Origin: Candidatus Synechococcus calcipolaris G9
GTDB lineage: Bacteria; Cyanobacteriota; Cyanobacteriia; Thermosynechococcales; Thermosynechococcaceae
Reading direction: 5' to 3'
NCBI RefSeq assembly: GCF_029582805.1
Contig: NZ_JAKKUT010000002.1
Coordinates: 644,001 to 708,000, forward strand
Length of the DNA stretch: 64,000 bases
How positions within the stretch are numbered: the first letter of the stretch is position 1; the number at the start of each line of letters is the position of its first letter. The notes under the pieces are model-generated. The model did not search any database. It was not told where the DNA came from and was given only the letters and a program-made list of their open reading frames with translations. This document shows positions 37,408 to 44,820 of this stretch, piece after piece. The position numbers and the translations under genes are program-made.

Positions 37408-37643
37408 AATTCATTTCCCACCGACATCCCACTTTCAACCTCAGTATGCAGATTCTCTGGTGTGATGGCAGAAATCAGATCCTCCAAGGAGTACCGCTTT
37501 CGGGTTCTGGGCTTGATGACGAGGTTACCATCGATCACCACAAGATCAACCTCAACACCTTCGGTAAGATGAATCTCTTTAACTAAGTGCTGGGGAAGTC
37601 GAATGGCTAAACTATTTCCCCACTTCGCCACTGTCGCAACCAT
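37401..37643 (-). CDS. mazE: MazE/AbrB-type antitoxin
   Basis: 80 residues. The N-terminal swapped-hairpin DNA-binding domain reads VAKWGNSLAIRLPQHLVKEI, the standard MazE signature, followed by LVVIDGNLVIKPRTRKRYSL. The acidic C-terminus (EDLISAITPENLHTEVESG) would bind the toxin. It overlaps mazF by 7 bp and lies first in the operon, allowing autorepression. Confidence 0.92.
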   Translation of the reverse strand: MVATVAKWGNSLAIRLPQHLVKEIHLTEGVEVDLVVIDGNLVIKPRTRKRYSLEDLISAITPENLHTEVESGMSVGNEFW

Positions 37644-37827
37644 AGGTTGAACCTTACCTTTAGTTTAGTTGGATCACTGTAATTTGATCCTTTGAAGAAA
37701 CGTATATACAGAGTATCTACATTGTAGCGACTTGGTAGAAGCTTGGCAATTACGGGGAGAAAGAGAACTGAACCCTGAATGCCTCGCCCAAGACTTGCGG
37801 TGCTGCCCTTAGCGACAACCTGAATCA

Positions 37828-37912
37828 GCCCAACGGTTGAATTGAGCGGCGATCGTTTTTTGAGTTCAACACCAAAAATCTCTATTACGTCCGCTCTAAT
37901 GGTTTGTTATGC
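37828..37912 (-). other. attC-like integron recombination site 2 (85 bp)
   Basis: Core sites GCCCAAC (37828-37834) and GTTATGC (37906-37912) bound the site. On the minus strand, TTAGAGCGGACG and CGCCGCTCAA pair as L boxes with one extra base. The GNAT stop codon TAA (37907-37909) is inside the R'' core, a common arrangement in cassettes. Confidence 0.82.
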
Positions 37913-38386
37913 AGCCGACCAGGGAACCCACCTTAAAAAACATTGATTTCCGTGTTGTTCTGTAATTTCTGCTCCTAATCGATGATAAAAACTAAGTCCA
38001 CGAGTGTTTCTGGCATCAGCATTCCAAGCAAGATGGGTACAGTCATTTTCCTTGGCAATTTGAGCTAATTTAACCATTAATGCTGCTCCTGCACCTTGAC
38101 TTCTCATCTCGTCATCCACATACAAATCATCAAGCCAAACACTTGGCTGACCGGCAAATGATGAGTACCTGAATCCATATAATGCAAAGCCGACTTCATG
38201 CCCTGAAAACTCTGCAAACAAAACGTAAGAAAAGGGAATTAATCCGAAAAGTGTTTTGCGTATCTTGTCTTCAGATACTTGTAGCACACCAGAGAATGCA
38301 CCAATGTTTCGGTCAAATTTTGATTTCTTCTGGATGAACGAGAAAATGAGCGATACATCATCAGGAGTGGCAGATCTAACTTTCAT
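37907..38386 (-). CDS. GNAT N-acetyltransferase (cassette gene)
   Basis: 159 residues. Acetyl-CoA site VDDEMRSQGAGAALMVKLA near residue 100 and the C-terminal TRGLSFYHRLGAEI match spermidine/diamine-type GNATs (LDDLYVDDEM is characteristic). The start ATG 38386 gives MKVRSATPDDVSLIF. The stop codon lies within attC-2, and the cassette begins at attC-3 with an IS3 stub. Substrate unproven; polyamine-like amines or a drug are possible. Confidence 0.88.
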   Translation of the reverse strand: MKVRSATPDDVSLIFSFIQKKSKFDRNIGAFSGVLQVSEDKIRKTLFGLIPFSYVLFAEFSGHEVGFALYGFRYSSFAGQPSVWLDDLYVDDEMRSQGAGAALMVKLAQIAKENDCTHLAWNADARNTRGLSFYHRLGAEITEQHGNQCFLRWVPWSAA

Positions 38387-38498
38387 TGATTAATTTACGA
38401 TCGCGCTAGAATTTCCTCGCACAGTTTAACCTGACGCAATTTTGCCATCACTGATTTTAGGGTGCCACGTCACTGACAATCTCACCTCTACCGAAGAC

Positions 38499-38609
38499 TG
38501 ACCCTGACTGAAAAAAGTGGACAAACTCCAAGAGTCGCCAATGAAGGAGAATGTCCAAATGAGCCAAAAACCAAGACGAACATTTACTGCCGAACAAAAA
38601 GCTGAAGCA
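38499..38609 (+). mobile_element. IS3 left-end stub 2 (111 bp)
   Basis: The same 111-bp segment as stub 1, again starting TGACCCTGACTG and ending with GAAGCA directly before an attC core (attC-3, 38610). It differs from stub 1 at two positions (C for T and G for C). It is nearer to the complete copy at 3658 than stub 1 is. Confidence 0.9.
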
Positions 38610-38695
38610 GCATAACGGTGAAGTGCAGCGGCGGCAACTGACCTCGAACTCAGCACCAGCGGCTTGCATCCGTCCGTTGCAACGCAGTGTTAGGC
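38610..38695 (-). other. attC-like integron recombination site 3 (86 bp)
   Basis: Plus-strand ends are GCATAAC (38610-38616) and GTTAGGC (38689-38695). Minus-strand GTTGCAACGGAC near R'' is complementary to GCCGCTGCAC near R' apart from one extra base. The GTCCG motif is 17 nt from the R'' core, as in sites 1, 2 and 5. It terminates the mini-cassette 38696-38850. Confidence 0.8.
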
Positions 38696-38718
38696 TGATG
38701 CGCGGATTAGAGGGTCGC

Positions 38719-38799
38719 TTAGCCTGATTCTTCAGCATAGACCCAAATCTTACAACTGGGGCAATATCACCCTTCATGGGGTGCACTGACAAGAATCAT
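38719..38799 (-). pseudogene. Mini-cassette ORF with an in-frame TGA (CPSC peptide)
   Basis: Between attC-4 and attC-3 is only ~155 bp. A minus-strand ATG at 38799, with GGGAGA four bases upstream, reads MILVSAPHEG, then TGA, then YCPSCKIWVYAEESG and TAA. Reading TGA as Trp would give a 26-residue peptide with a Cys-x2-Cys knuckle. Most likely it is the decayed end of a zinc-ribbon-like cassette gene; no other reading frame in the cassette is better. Confidence 0.35.
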
Positions 38800-38850
38800 G
38801 CTCTCCCAGTGACCAGAGGTGAACAAGACGAGGGGGTTCCCAGCGCAGTA

Positions 38851-38936
38851 GCATAACGACCGCCTTCAGCAGCAGTAAGTGACTTTTGATTCCTAAGGAC
38901 AACCTGTTTCTGTCCGCTGCAACGCGCTTGTTAGGC
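38851..38936 (-). other. attC-like integron recombination site 4 (86 bp)
   Basis: Plus-strand ends are GCATAAC (38851-38857) and GTTAGGC (38930-38936), with GTCCGCTGCAACGCG near the R'' side, shared with site 5. The R' side (GACCGCCTTCAGCAGCAG) pairs less well than in sites 1-3. It lies 84 bp past the DUF4238 stop codon. Confidence 0.72.
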
Positions 38937-39019
38937 GAGGTTAATGCTCCCAATTTTCAGGATTTAATCAATAGTTATAATACAGAAAGAATTTTATCAT
39001 AATCAAATTTAGAAACAAA

Positions 39020-40102
39020 TTAACGTGAGTAGTTGGTTTGCGTTAGCTGTGAGAAATATTCAAAAGCTTCTGGATTTCTAACCCCATATACCGAATTATC
39101 AGCTTTTCTCTTGACATTAACGAAACTAGGCATAACACCGATTTTAAGTTGCTTAGAGTATACAATATGCCTGGTTCTAACGGTTTCGTTACCTAAAACC
39201 TCTACCTCATACTCTATACTTTTCTGCATATGTAGTGTCTTGCTCCCATAATGACGAAGCATAGATTTAATATTAGTCTCGCTCTTACGATCAAGAAACA
39301 CAACAAATGATTTTGAATTGATAGCTTGAAAAGAATTAAGTATTCCTACATCTTTAACATCGTGGACATCTGTTAACAAGCTATATTTTGACCCATACCT
39401 ATAAATCTCAGGATCATAGAGGCATAACATTAACCTAGGCGACAATGGCAAAAAAAGCTGCAATCCTTTTGTGCCAAAACCTGTTATTCCAGGATGGTCG
39501 AGGTCTCTATATAACCAGTTATACATGAAAACGGGATGATCCGAGATAAAGAAATCTAGAGCCGTTTTATTAATTGCAAGATGAAATTTCAGGTCGGTCA
39601 ATAGTATAGATGCGAAATAGCCTTGGAGCGTGAGAAGAGAAATTAAAGGTGCCTCATCATCAATCTTTAGCTTTACACCATCAGCATTTCGAGAATCCAT
39701 ACCATTTAAACGCAGAAGTTCTCTTGAAATAGATTGGATATTAGTTTGAATAATTGAATCCATCCTATCCATTACCTTAGGAGTTCGGGATAACAGTGTT
39801 GAAACAAATATCAGCAAACGAATCCAGTTTTCAGATGAATCTAGAACTGTTGTATCGTGATGAACAATAGAGCTAATTAATGGTGCAGTAGGAGCCTCAA
39901 TTTTTTGACTTAGGATATTTTCTACCATATTGTCTGTATCATAGAAGTAATTCTGAGAGCATATCTTCTTAATTGACTGGCTGTATCTGAATGAATATCT
40001 AGGAATGTCGAAAACATTCGTTTTTCTTTCTTTCTTGTCCTCCCAACTAAAGAATTTTAGAAGGCATTGAGGAACGTAATGCTGGTTTTTAGTGATTTGC
40101 AT
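39020..40102 (-). CDS. DUF4238 protein (cassette gene)
   Basis: 360 residues from ATG 40102 (MQITKNQHYVPQCLLKFFSW), the canonical DUF4238 start KNQHYVPQ; the frame opens at 40177 but those codons lie in attC-5. LDFFISDHPVFMYN near the middle and LQLFLPLSPRLMLCLYDPEIY are the other family motifs. DUF4238 proteins are scattered in accessory regions and plasmids; function is unknown. AT-rich coding sequence with no HIP1 site marks recent arrival. The attC-5 core lies 33 bp upstream of the ATG, so the leader is minimal. Confidence 0.88.
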   Translation of the reverse strand: MQITKNQHYVPQCLLKFFSWEDKKERKTNVFDIPRYSFRYSQSIKKICSQNYFYDTDNMVENILSQKIEAPTAPLISSIVHHDTTVLDSSENWIRLLIFVSTLLSRTPKVMDRMDSIIQTNIQSISRELLRLNGMDSRNADGVKLKIDDEAPLISLLTLQGYFASILLTDLKFHLAINKTALDFFISDHPVFMYNWLYRDLDHPGITGFGTKGLQLFLPLSPRLMLCLYDPEIYRYGSKYSLLTDVHDVKDVGILNSFQAINSKSFVVFLDRKSETNIKSMLRHYGSKTLHMQKSIEYEVEVLGNETVRTRHIVYSKQLKIGVMPSFVNVKRKADNSVYGVRNPEAFEYFSQLTQTNYSR

Positions 40103-40134
40103 AACTATGGAGTAATACGGAGACAAAGCAAAAC

Positions 40135-40190
40135 GCCTAACGATACCAAGGCGGCGAGAGAAGCGAGTCCGCTGCAACGCGTTGTTAGGC
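40135..40190 (-). other. attC-like integron recombination site 5 (56 bp)
   Basis: Ends are GCCTAAC (40135-40141) and GTTAGGC (40184-40190); with the core palindrome GCCTAAC/GTTAGGC it is the shortest and most classical of the five. GTCCGCTGCAACGCG near R'' is the same as in site 4, and GGCGGC near R' is partner to the GCGGAC box. It follows the stop of the 40265 gene by 74 bp. Confidence 0.8.
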
Positions 40191-40264
40191 AGCGGCGCTG
40201 CCGTGACGTGCTAGGTGGCGATCACTTAAAGAAGGTATAACACTAAAACTGTTTTGAAATAGAT

Positions 40265-41404
40265 CTACACATTTGCTGTTCCGAGTACAAGACCCGATGA
40301 ATTAACAGTGATATCAAAGTTAACGCTTTGCCAGTTTGATCTACCTATCTCATATCTTGCTTCTCTTAAATCTCTCGGATTTATAACGATTTGGACTTGC
40401 CGCCGACCTTCCATACCGGATTTCCAGCGTGTGATTGAATCATGCGATTGCTGAGCTATAACATATATGACGCTTGTATCCATGCCGATAAACATTAATC
40501 GATCTGTCCCTCGTCGGACTATTCCTGCAATTGAACCTTCTACGGTTCCACTTCGATTGGCAAGGAAAGATGTAGGAATACCAAAAGGTTCACCATTTAT
40601 ATCAACTAGGGTTAAACCGCTTAATACCTCAATGTTTTCAATATTTTCTAGAGCATAAATCCTCGTATTTAAAGCAATCAGAAGAAAAGGACGACCAATT
40701 AAGCGAATCAATCTTTCATAGAAGCGATATCTAGCTAAAACTTTAAACTGACTTGCTGATGTAAATGGTCTAGGCAAAGGGGGATCTACTAGCCAAATTC
40801 TTGCTGAACTACTATCATTACGAGGTATTGCTGCAATTGCTCCAATTAAGATGTCAGAAGGTCTTTTAGGTTTCTGCTCCTGTTTTTTCTCTTTAATATG
40901 ACGTTTATGGCTTGAAATGCTAGATGTTTTTTTCATTACATCTTCAACAATAGAAGCTTTACACTCAAGTACTAAAAAATCACTTCCGGTTGAAGCAATT
41001 TGAAAATCCAAATTTTTCTTATTTTCTATACTGATTTTCTCCCAATCAGCCGGGGTTGTACCGAGTACTCTACCCATCGCATATAAAGTCGCGCCTACTC
41101 CTACACGTTCGATTCTGTGATTTTCCATTTCTTGAGGAGAAAATCTGGCAACCAATGTTCTCCCCTTAATCTCATAGTAATCAAGAAATTCATCGAACCT
41201 GTCGAAGGCTCGTTCTACGAGTTCTTCTCTACTAATCCAATTCGGTTGATTCTTTTGCTCCATAAACATAGACTCAGCCAAGAGATCTAAAGGCTCAACA
41301 TCGAACCCAGAAGCAACAAGATCATGTATTTCTTTTGCGAAAGTTGTACGTTCAAATAATCTCGACTCTTCTCCATCATAGTAGTTAACATCAAAGTGAA
41401 GCAT
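40265..41404 (-). CDS. Unknown protein with PD-(D/E)XK nuclease-like signature (cassette gene)
   Basis: 379 residues, family not recognised. Near residue 133 a strand-turn-strand reads NLDFQIASTGSDFLVLECKA, i.e. Asp133, then 13 residues, then Glu147-Cys-Lys149. This is the spacing of PD-(D/E)XK nucleases (D-x(n)-ExK) with a hydrophobic beta-strand before the Glu. The C-terminal half is alpha/beta (RRGTDRLMFIGMDTSVIYVI, KSGMEGRRQVQIVI). The upstream helical domain (ELVERAFDRFDEFLDYY) could bind a partner or DNA. A restriction-like or defence nuclease is the working inference. No HIP1 site; AT-rich codon use. Confidence 0.6.
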   Translation of the reverse strand: MLHFDVNYYDGEESRLFERTTFAKEIHDLVASGFDVEPLDLLAESMFMEQKNQPNWISREELVERAFDRFDEFLDYYEIKGRTLVARFSPQEMENHRIERVGVGATLYAMGRVLGTTPADWEKISIENKKNLDFQIASTGSDFLVLECKASIVEDVMKKTSSISSHKRHIKEKKQEQKPKRPSDILIGAIAAIPRNDSSSARIWLVDPPLPRPFTSASQFKVLARYRFYERLIRLIGRPFLLIALNTRIYALENIENIEVLSGLTLVDINGEPFGIPTSFLANRSGTVEGSIAGIVRRGTDRLMFIGMDTSVIYVIAQQSHDSITRWKSGMEGRRQVQIVINPRDLREARYEIGRSNWQSVNFDITVNSSGLVLGTANV

Positions 41405-42052
41405 CTTCGCTGTTCAGAAATACGCAGTAAGTTATCTCTTGCTACCTATACATACTTTGCACCGAAAGAGTGGCAATATGAACAGTTTTTCGCAAAAATG
41501 CTCTTGGATATTCAACTACATCGTTAACAGAGAAACAGCCATAGCAGTTAGAGAGCTTAAGCTATTGATTGATTAATAGCTCTATCAGTAGAACCATGAT
41601 TGATCAATCTTGACACACAGACAACTAACTCGACAGTACGTCTCGCAAACAGCCTAAGCCGCCTAACTATTGATTAGAAAGCGATTAGTAGCCTAACTAA
41701 TTTAGTAATGGAAAACCAGAACTCTCTATTCATAAAGATAGAATGCACTCTAGCACATAAATATACAGGTGTCAAAAATTGCTAGCTTTAGCATATACAA
41801 AACTTCATTTTTTTCCAAACCCCTTAACAAGCAAGGTTTTTAGCGTAGTAGAAAGCGAATAGTATACAAAATCAAGCGGGTATGCACTTTAGCTAAAAAA
41901 GGCTACAAGCCTTTAATACTCAAAGTTATTCCGCTAAATTTAAGGAGTGTTATACCGGATATTTTTCCATGGAGTCCTTGCTCCCATATCCTCCGAAGCG
42001 GAAACTCTATAATGGCCCCCAAAAACTGGACAGGTGCTTAAGCTCTGACGGC
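41405..42052. other. 648-bp AT-rich intergenic region at the right end of the cassette cluster
   Basis: No protein gene is supported. It should hold the promoter of the leftward cassette gene at 40265. Two isolated GCCTAAC core-like 7-mers (about 41659 and 41688) have no partner GTTRRRY in range and are not called as attC. At 42013-42033 there is CCCCCAAAAACTGGACAGG, reminiscent of an IS3-family terminus, but it is too short to call. The first HIP1 site after the cluster is at about 42105. Confidence 0.4.
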
Positions 42053-44005
42053 TTACATTGGCGGGGGTTCTGCAATGGGAATGGTAAAGTGAAATTGACT
42101 CCCGCGATCGCGGCCCGCCGATTCGGCCCAAATTTTCCCTCCCAGGTTAGTAATAATTTGCCGACAAATGGCTAATCCTAGTCCCGTTCCCCCAGCAGAG
42201 CGACGCAGGGCCCCCTCTTCTTGGTAAAAGCGATCGAAAATGGTTTCCAGGCGATCGGGCTCAATGCCCCGCCCCGTATCCGTGACTGTTACTTCCAGCA
42301 TTCCTGCCGCATTGGCAATGGCGGCAATGGAGACTTCCCCAGACTGCTCCGTAAATTTACAGGCATTATCAATGAGTTTGGATAGCACTTCCACTAACCA
42401 TTCGCCATCGGCCCGCACCAGGGGTAAGTTCTCCGGTAATATCGTGACGATCGCCGGTAATTCGTCCTTGGGACTGCGGAGACTACTCAGGGCTAAATCC
42501 ACCAATTCTTGCATCGGCAACGCTTCAGGATGCCATTGAACCCGGCCACTTTCCAACTGGGATAGGGTCAAAAAGTCTTGGATCAGTTTTCGCATACGCT
42601 CAGCATCGGTGAGGGCCGTGGTCAGCATCACTTGCCGCATTTCCAGGGACATATCCGGTTCACTGGCTAAACTTTCCAGGCAAATTTGGATCGTTGAAAG
42701 GGGGGTTCGCAATTCGTGGCCCGTAATAGCAATCAGATTACTGCGGGTGCGATCGAGGGCCTCTAACTGGACATTGAGATCCTCTAAATCAGCATAGGCT
42801 TCCGCTTGGATCAGAGCTACCCCCACCTGGGTTGCGATCGCCTCCACCAGGGCATCATCCCCATCTTCCCAGGGGCAAGCTTGGCCACTATGGAGTTCCA
42901 CCATTCCCAGGAGACGACCTTGATAGAGAACCGGAGCCAGGATCAAGGATTCAATCCCTAGATTCCCTAAAAATTTGGCAAACTCTGGTACATTCGCCAG
43001 ATGGGGGTCTTCCCCTAGACTGGTTACAATCACCGGGAGTTGCTGCTGAACCGCCTGCTGAAATAGGGGATTTTTATGGAGGGGCCAAAATTGCTTCCGC
43101 AGGCTGGGGTAGCCATCTTTGATGGCCTCATAGTGAATGGGCACACTGGTATCATTGGCCCGGCATTGGTAAATTACACAGCGATCGCTGCCAATGGCTT
43201 GGCCCAATTCCTGAACGGCCACCGTTAAAATTTGAGAAGGATCCAAGGAGCGACGGATGGCGGTGGTAATGGAGTTTGTTAGGCGTTCCTTCCGCTCTTG
43301 AATCGTAATTTGGCGATAGGCCTTAATTTGCTTATATTGACCCGCCTGTAAATAGGTGACAAGGCGATCGGTAAAGGGGGCGGGATCCGTGGGGTGGCTC
43401 CCGTGGGCCTCGGCCCGCTCCACCAGTTTCATGCCCTTGGCCAATTTAGATTTGAGTTCCGGTCGATACTGACCAATTCGCCCTAGGAGTATCCGCGCTG
43501 CTGTGGCAGTGATTCCCCGGTCAAAAGTCCATATGCCCTCAAAACGGCGAGCCTGATCCATGGGCGGAGAACCTATTGCCAGGCGTGATTTTTGGGCCGA
43601 TCCGGCTTTCATTTCTCGGCAAATTAAACAGGCACTATAGTCGAAACCCAGTACCAGTAAATGCCACTCTTGACTTAGACCATCCTGGGGATCAAAGGCA
43701 ATGGTTTCATAAAAGTCAGAGCAGTTGCGAAATTCAGTTTCCGGGGCCGCTAAGATGTAGACCTGACTTGTTTTATTGGCAATGCGTTGGTAGCGATGGG
43801 CTTCTTGGCGATAAAATCGTTCCCGCTGAAAACAGGCCACAATCAGGGGCGCGTCATTCCCCGCTAAGACCTGATCTTCCATGGCATGGGAAAGAGCCGT
43901 TAAAGAAGCCTTAAAATAAATCTGCGATCGCAGATGTGACTGAGCAGCCAGTAACTCCTGCAATACGGATGAGCCAATTACCTTGGATTTCATTAGATCG
44001 GGCAC
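42053..44005 (-). CDS. DICT-GAF hybrid sensor histidine kinase
   Basis: 650 residues (ATG 43993 is an alternative start). Residues 1-190 resemble the cyanobacterial DICT sensory domain (SVLQELLAAQSHLRSQIYFK, HLLVLGFDYSACLIC). A GAF domain follows (RSLDPSQILTVAVQELGQ, CVIYQCRAND...MVELHSGQACPWEDGD). The kinase core has the phosphoacceptor His in LIAITGHELRTPLSTIQI, N-box LIDNACKFTEQSG, G1 VTDTGRGIEPD and G2 GGTGLGLAI. It is soluble. No response regulator gene is adjacent. The signal is unknown; GAF domains of this kind often bind tetrapyrroles, but the usual chromophore Cys is not obvious. Confidence 0.9.
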   Translation of the reverse strand: MPDLMKSKVIGSSVLQELLAAQSHLRSQIYFKASLTALSHAMEDQVLAGNDAPLIVACFQRERFYRQEAHRYQRIANKTSQVYILAAPETEFRNCSDFYETIAFDPQDGLSQEWHLLVLGFDYSACLICREMKAGSAQKSRLAIGSPPMDQARRFEGIWTFDRGITATAARILLGRIGQYRPELKSKLAKGMKLVERAEAHGSHPTDPAPFTDRLVTYLQAGQYKQIKAYRQITIQERKERLTNSITTAIRRSLDPSQILTVAVQELGQAIGSDRCVIYQCRANDTSVPIHYEAIKDGYPSLRKQFWPLHKNPLFQQAVQQQLPVIVTSLGEDPHLANVPEFAKFLGNLGIESLILAPVLYQGRLLGMVELHSGQACPWEDGDDALVEAIATQVGVALIQAEAYADLEDLNVQLEALDRTRSNLIAITGHELRTPLSTIQICLESLASEPDMSLEMRQVMLTTALTDAERMRKLIQDFLTLSQLESGRVQWHPEALPMQELVDLALSSLRSPKDELPAIVTILPENLPLVRADGEWLVEVLSKLIDNACKFTEQSGEVSIAAIANAAGMLEVTVTDTGRGIEPDRLETIFDRFYQEEGALRRSAGGTGLGLAICRQIITNLGGKIWAESAGRDRGSQFHFTIPIAEPPPM

Positions 44006-44063
44006 AAAGCCGCAACGCTACCCTAGATTACCAAAAAAAGAAGCGATCGCCCCAGTCAGGATT

Positions 44064-44390
44064 CTAGTCAAGGTTGAGTAAGTTATCTTCTTCGTGGGTT
44101 TGAATCACACAATCGGAGGTGGCATAGGCCGCACACAGCAACGCGAAGCCCGCCTTTAATTCCTTATCTTTCAAGAAGGAGTGATCCGACTGATCTAGGG
44201 TACCACTGACAATCCGCCCGGCACAGTTCACACAGGCCCCCGCCCGACAGGAATAGGGAAGATCAATCCCCTGCACCTCTGCTGCATCTAAAATATATTC
44301 ATCGCCATGGACTTTAATCGTTTTCTTTAGACCAATGGCATCATTGACTAACGTGACACTATAAACTTTGCCGTGATCATGCTTGGTCAT
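44064..44390 (-). CDS. Plant-type 2Fe-2S ferredoxin
   Basis: 108 residues. The cluster ligands are in [15 protein letters not shown] and FALLCAAY, i.e. C-x4-C-x2-C plus a distal Cys about 30 residues later, the PetF pattern. It begins with [15 protein letters not shown] and ends EEDNLLNLD, and is slightly longer and less acidic than the major photosynthetic ferredoxin, so it is likely one of the minor ferredoxins (PetF3-like). Electron carrier in the cytoplasm. It lies 58 bp from the histidine kinase gene on the same strand. Confidence 0.9.
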   Translation of the reverse strand: MTKHDHGKVYSVTLVNDAIGLKKTIKVHGDEYILDAAEVQGIDLPYSCRAGACVNCAGRIVSGTLDQSDHSFLKDKELKAGFALLCAAYATSDCVIQTHEEDNLLNLD

Positions 44391-44820
44391 AGGTTCCCCC
44401 TATCCGATACGGGTTGACACTTAATAATATCCTAACCATTTTTTACGGATTTATCACTTTATATCTTTTTCATATCTTTCATATTAAGTTAAGCATGGGA
44501 CAAATTGAAACTTAAAATAATATAAAATTTCAAAGACTATACTAACTTCAAACACTATGCTAAGAAGCTGTGGCTGAACTTATTCTGGCTCCCTGAATTT
44601 TAAGAATGTTGGTCGATAAAAAATCCAATAATTAGTCCTTCTCTAACGGTCAATAAAGTTCTTATAAAGTTGCTATCATGGGACACACCAAAGCCGCTAT
44701 TCTTTGGGAGCTATCTTTCATTAAACAATACCGCCGAAGCCAATGGCAAAGCGATATACAGGTTGATAGATTTGTACAAAAAACTTAATTATTGGAAATA
44801 TTTCTACCCCGCGTTGGGAA
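44391..44820. promoter_or_regulatory. 430-bp AT-rich divergent promoter region
   Basis: No gene is supported. The gap separates the leftward ferredoxin gene from the rightward 1058-aa protein gene, so it carries both promoters. It is strongly AT-rich from 44440 to 44660, with several TATAAT-like hexamers but no single convincing pair of boxes. Confidence 0.35.

Larger units (their letters stand above)
36944..41404 (-). mobile_element. Cluster of attC sites without integrase (CALIN-like cassette array)
   Basis: Five attC-like sites, all in the same orientation, alternate with leftward genes over 4.5 kb: gene 40265-41404, attC-5, DUF4238 gene, attC-4, a remnant mini-cassette, attC-3, IS3 stub plus GNAT gene, attC-2, mazEF, attC-1. 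Each attC follows the 3' end of the gene it belongs to, as in integron cassettes. No tyrosine recombinase with an IntI-specific domain is found in the window. The region has no HIP1 palindrome, unlike its flanks, which supports foreign origin. The right boundary is uncertain. Confidence 0.75.

Noticed and set aside
41650-41700. Two further GCCTAAC 7-mers right of the cassette cluster
   Set aside because: No GTTRRRY partner at attC distance and no GTCCG box; a 7-mer with this degeneracy occurs often by chance.
42010-42040. CCCCCAAAAACTGGACAGG as the end of another IS3-family element
   Set aside because: Only one short end-like sequence and no transposase remnant nearby.
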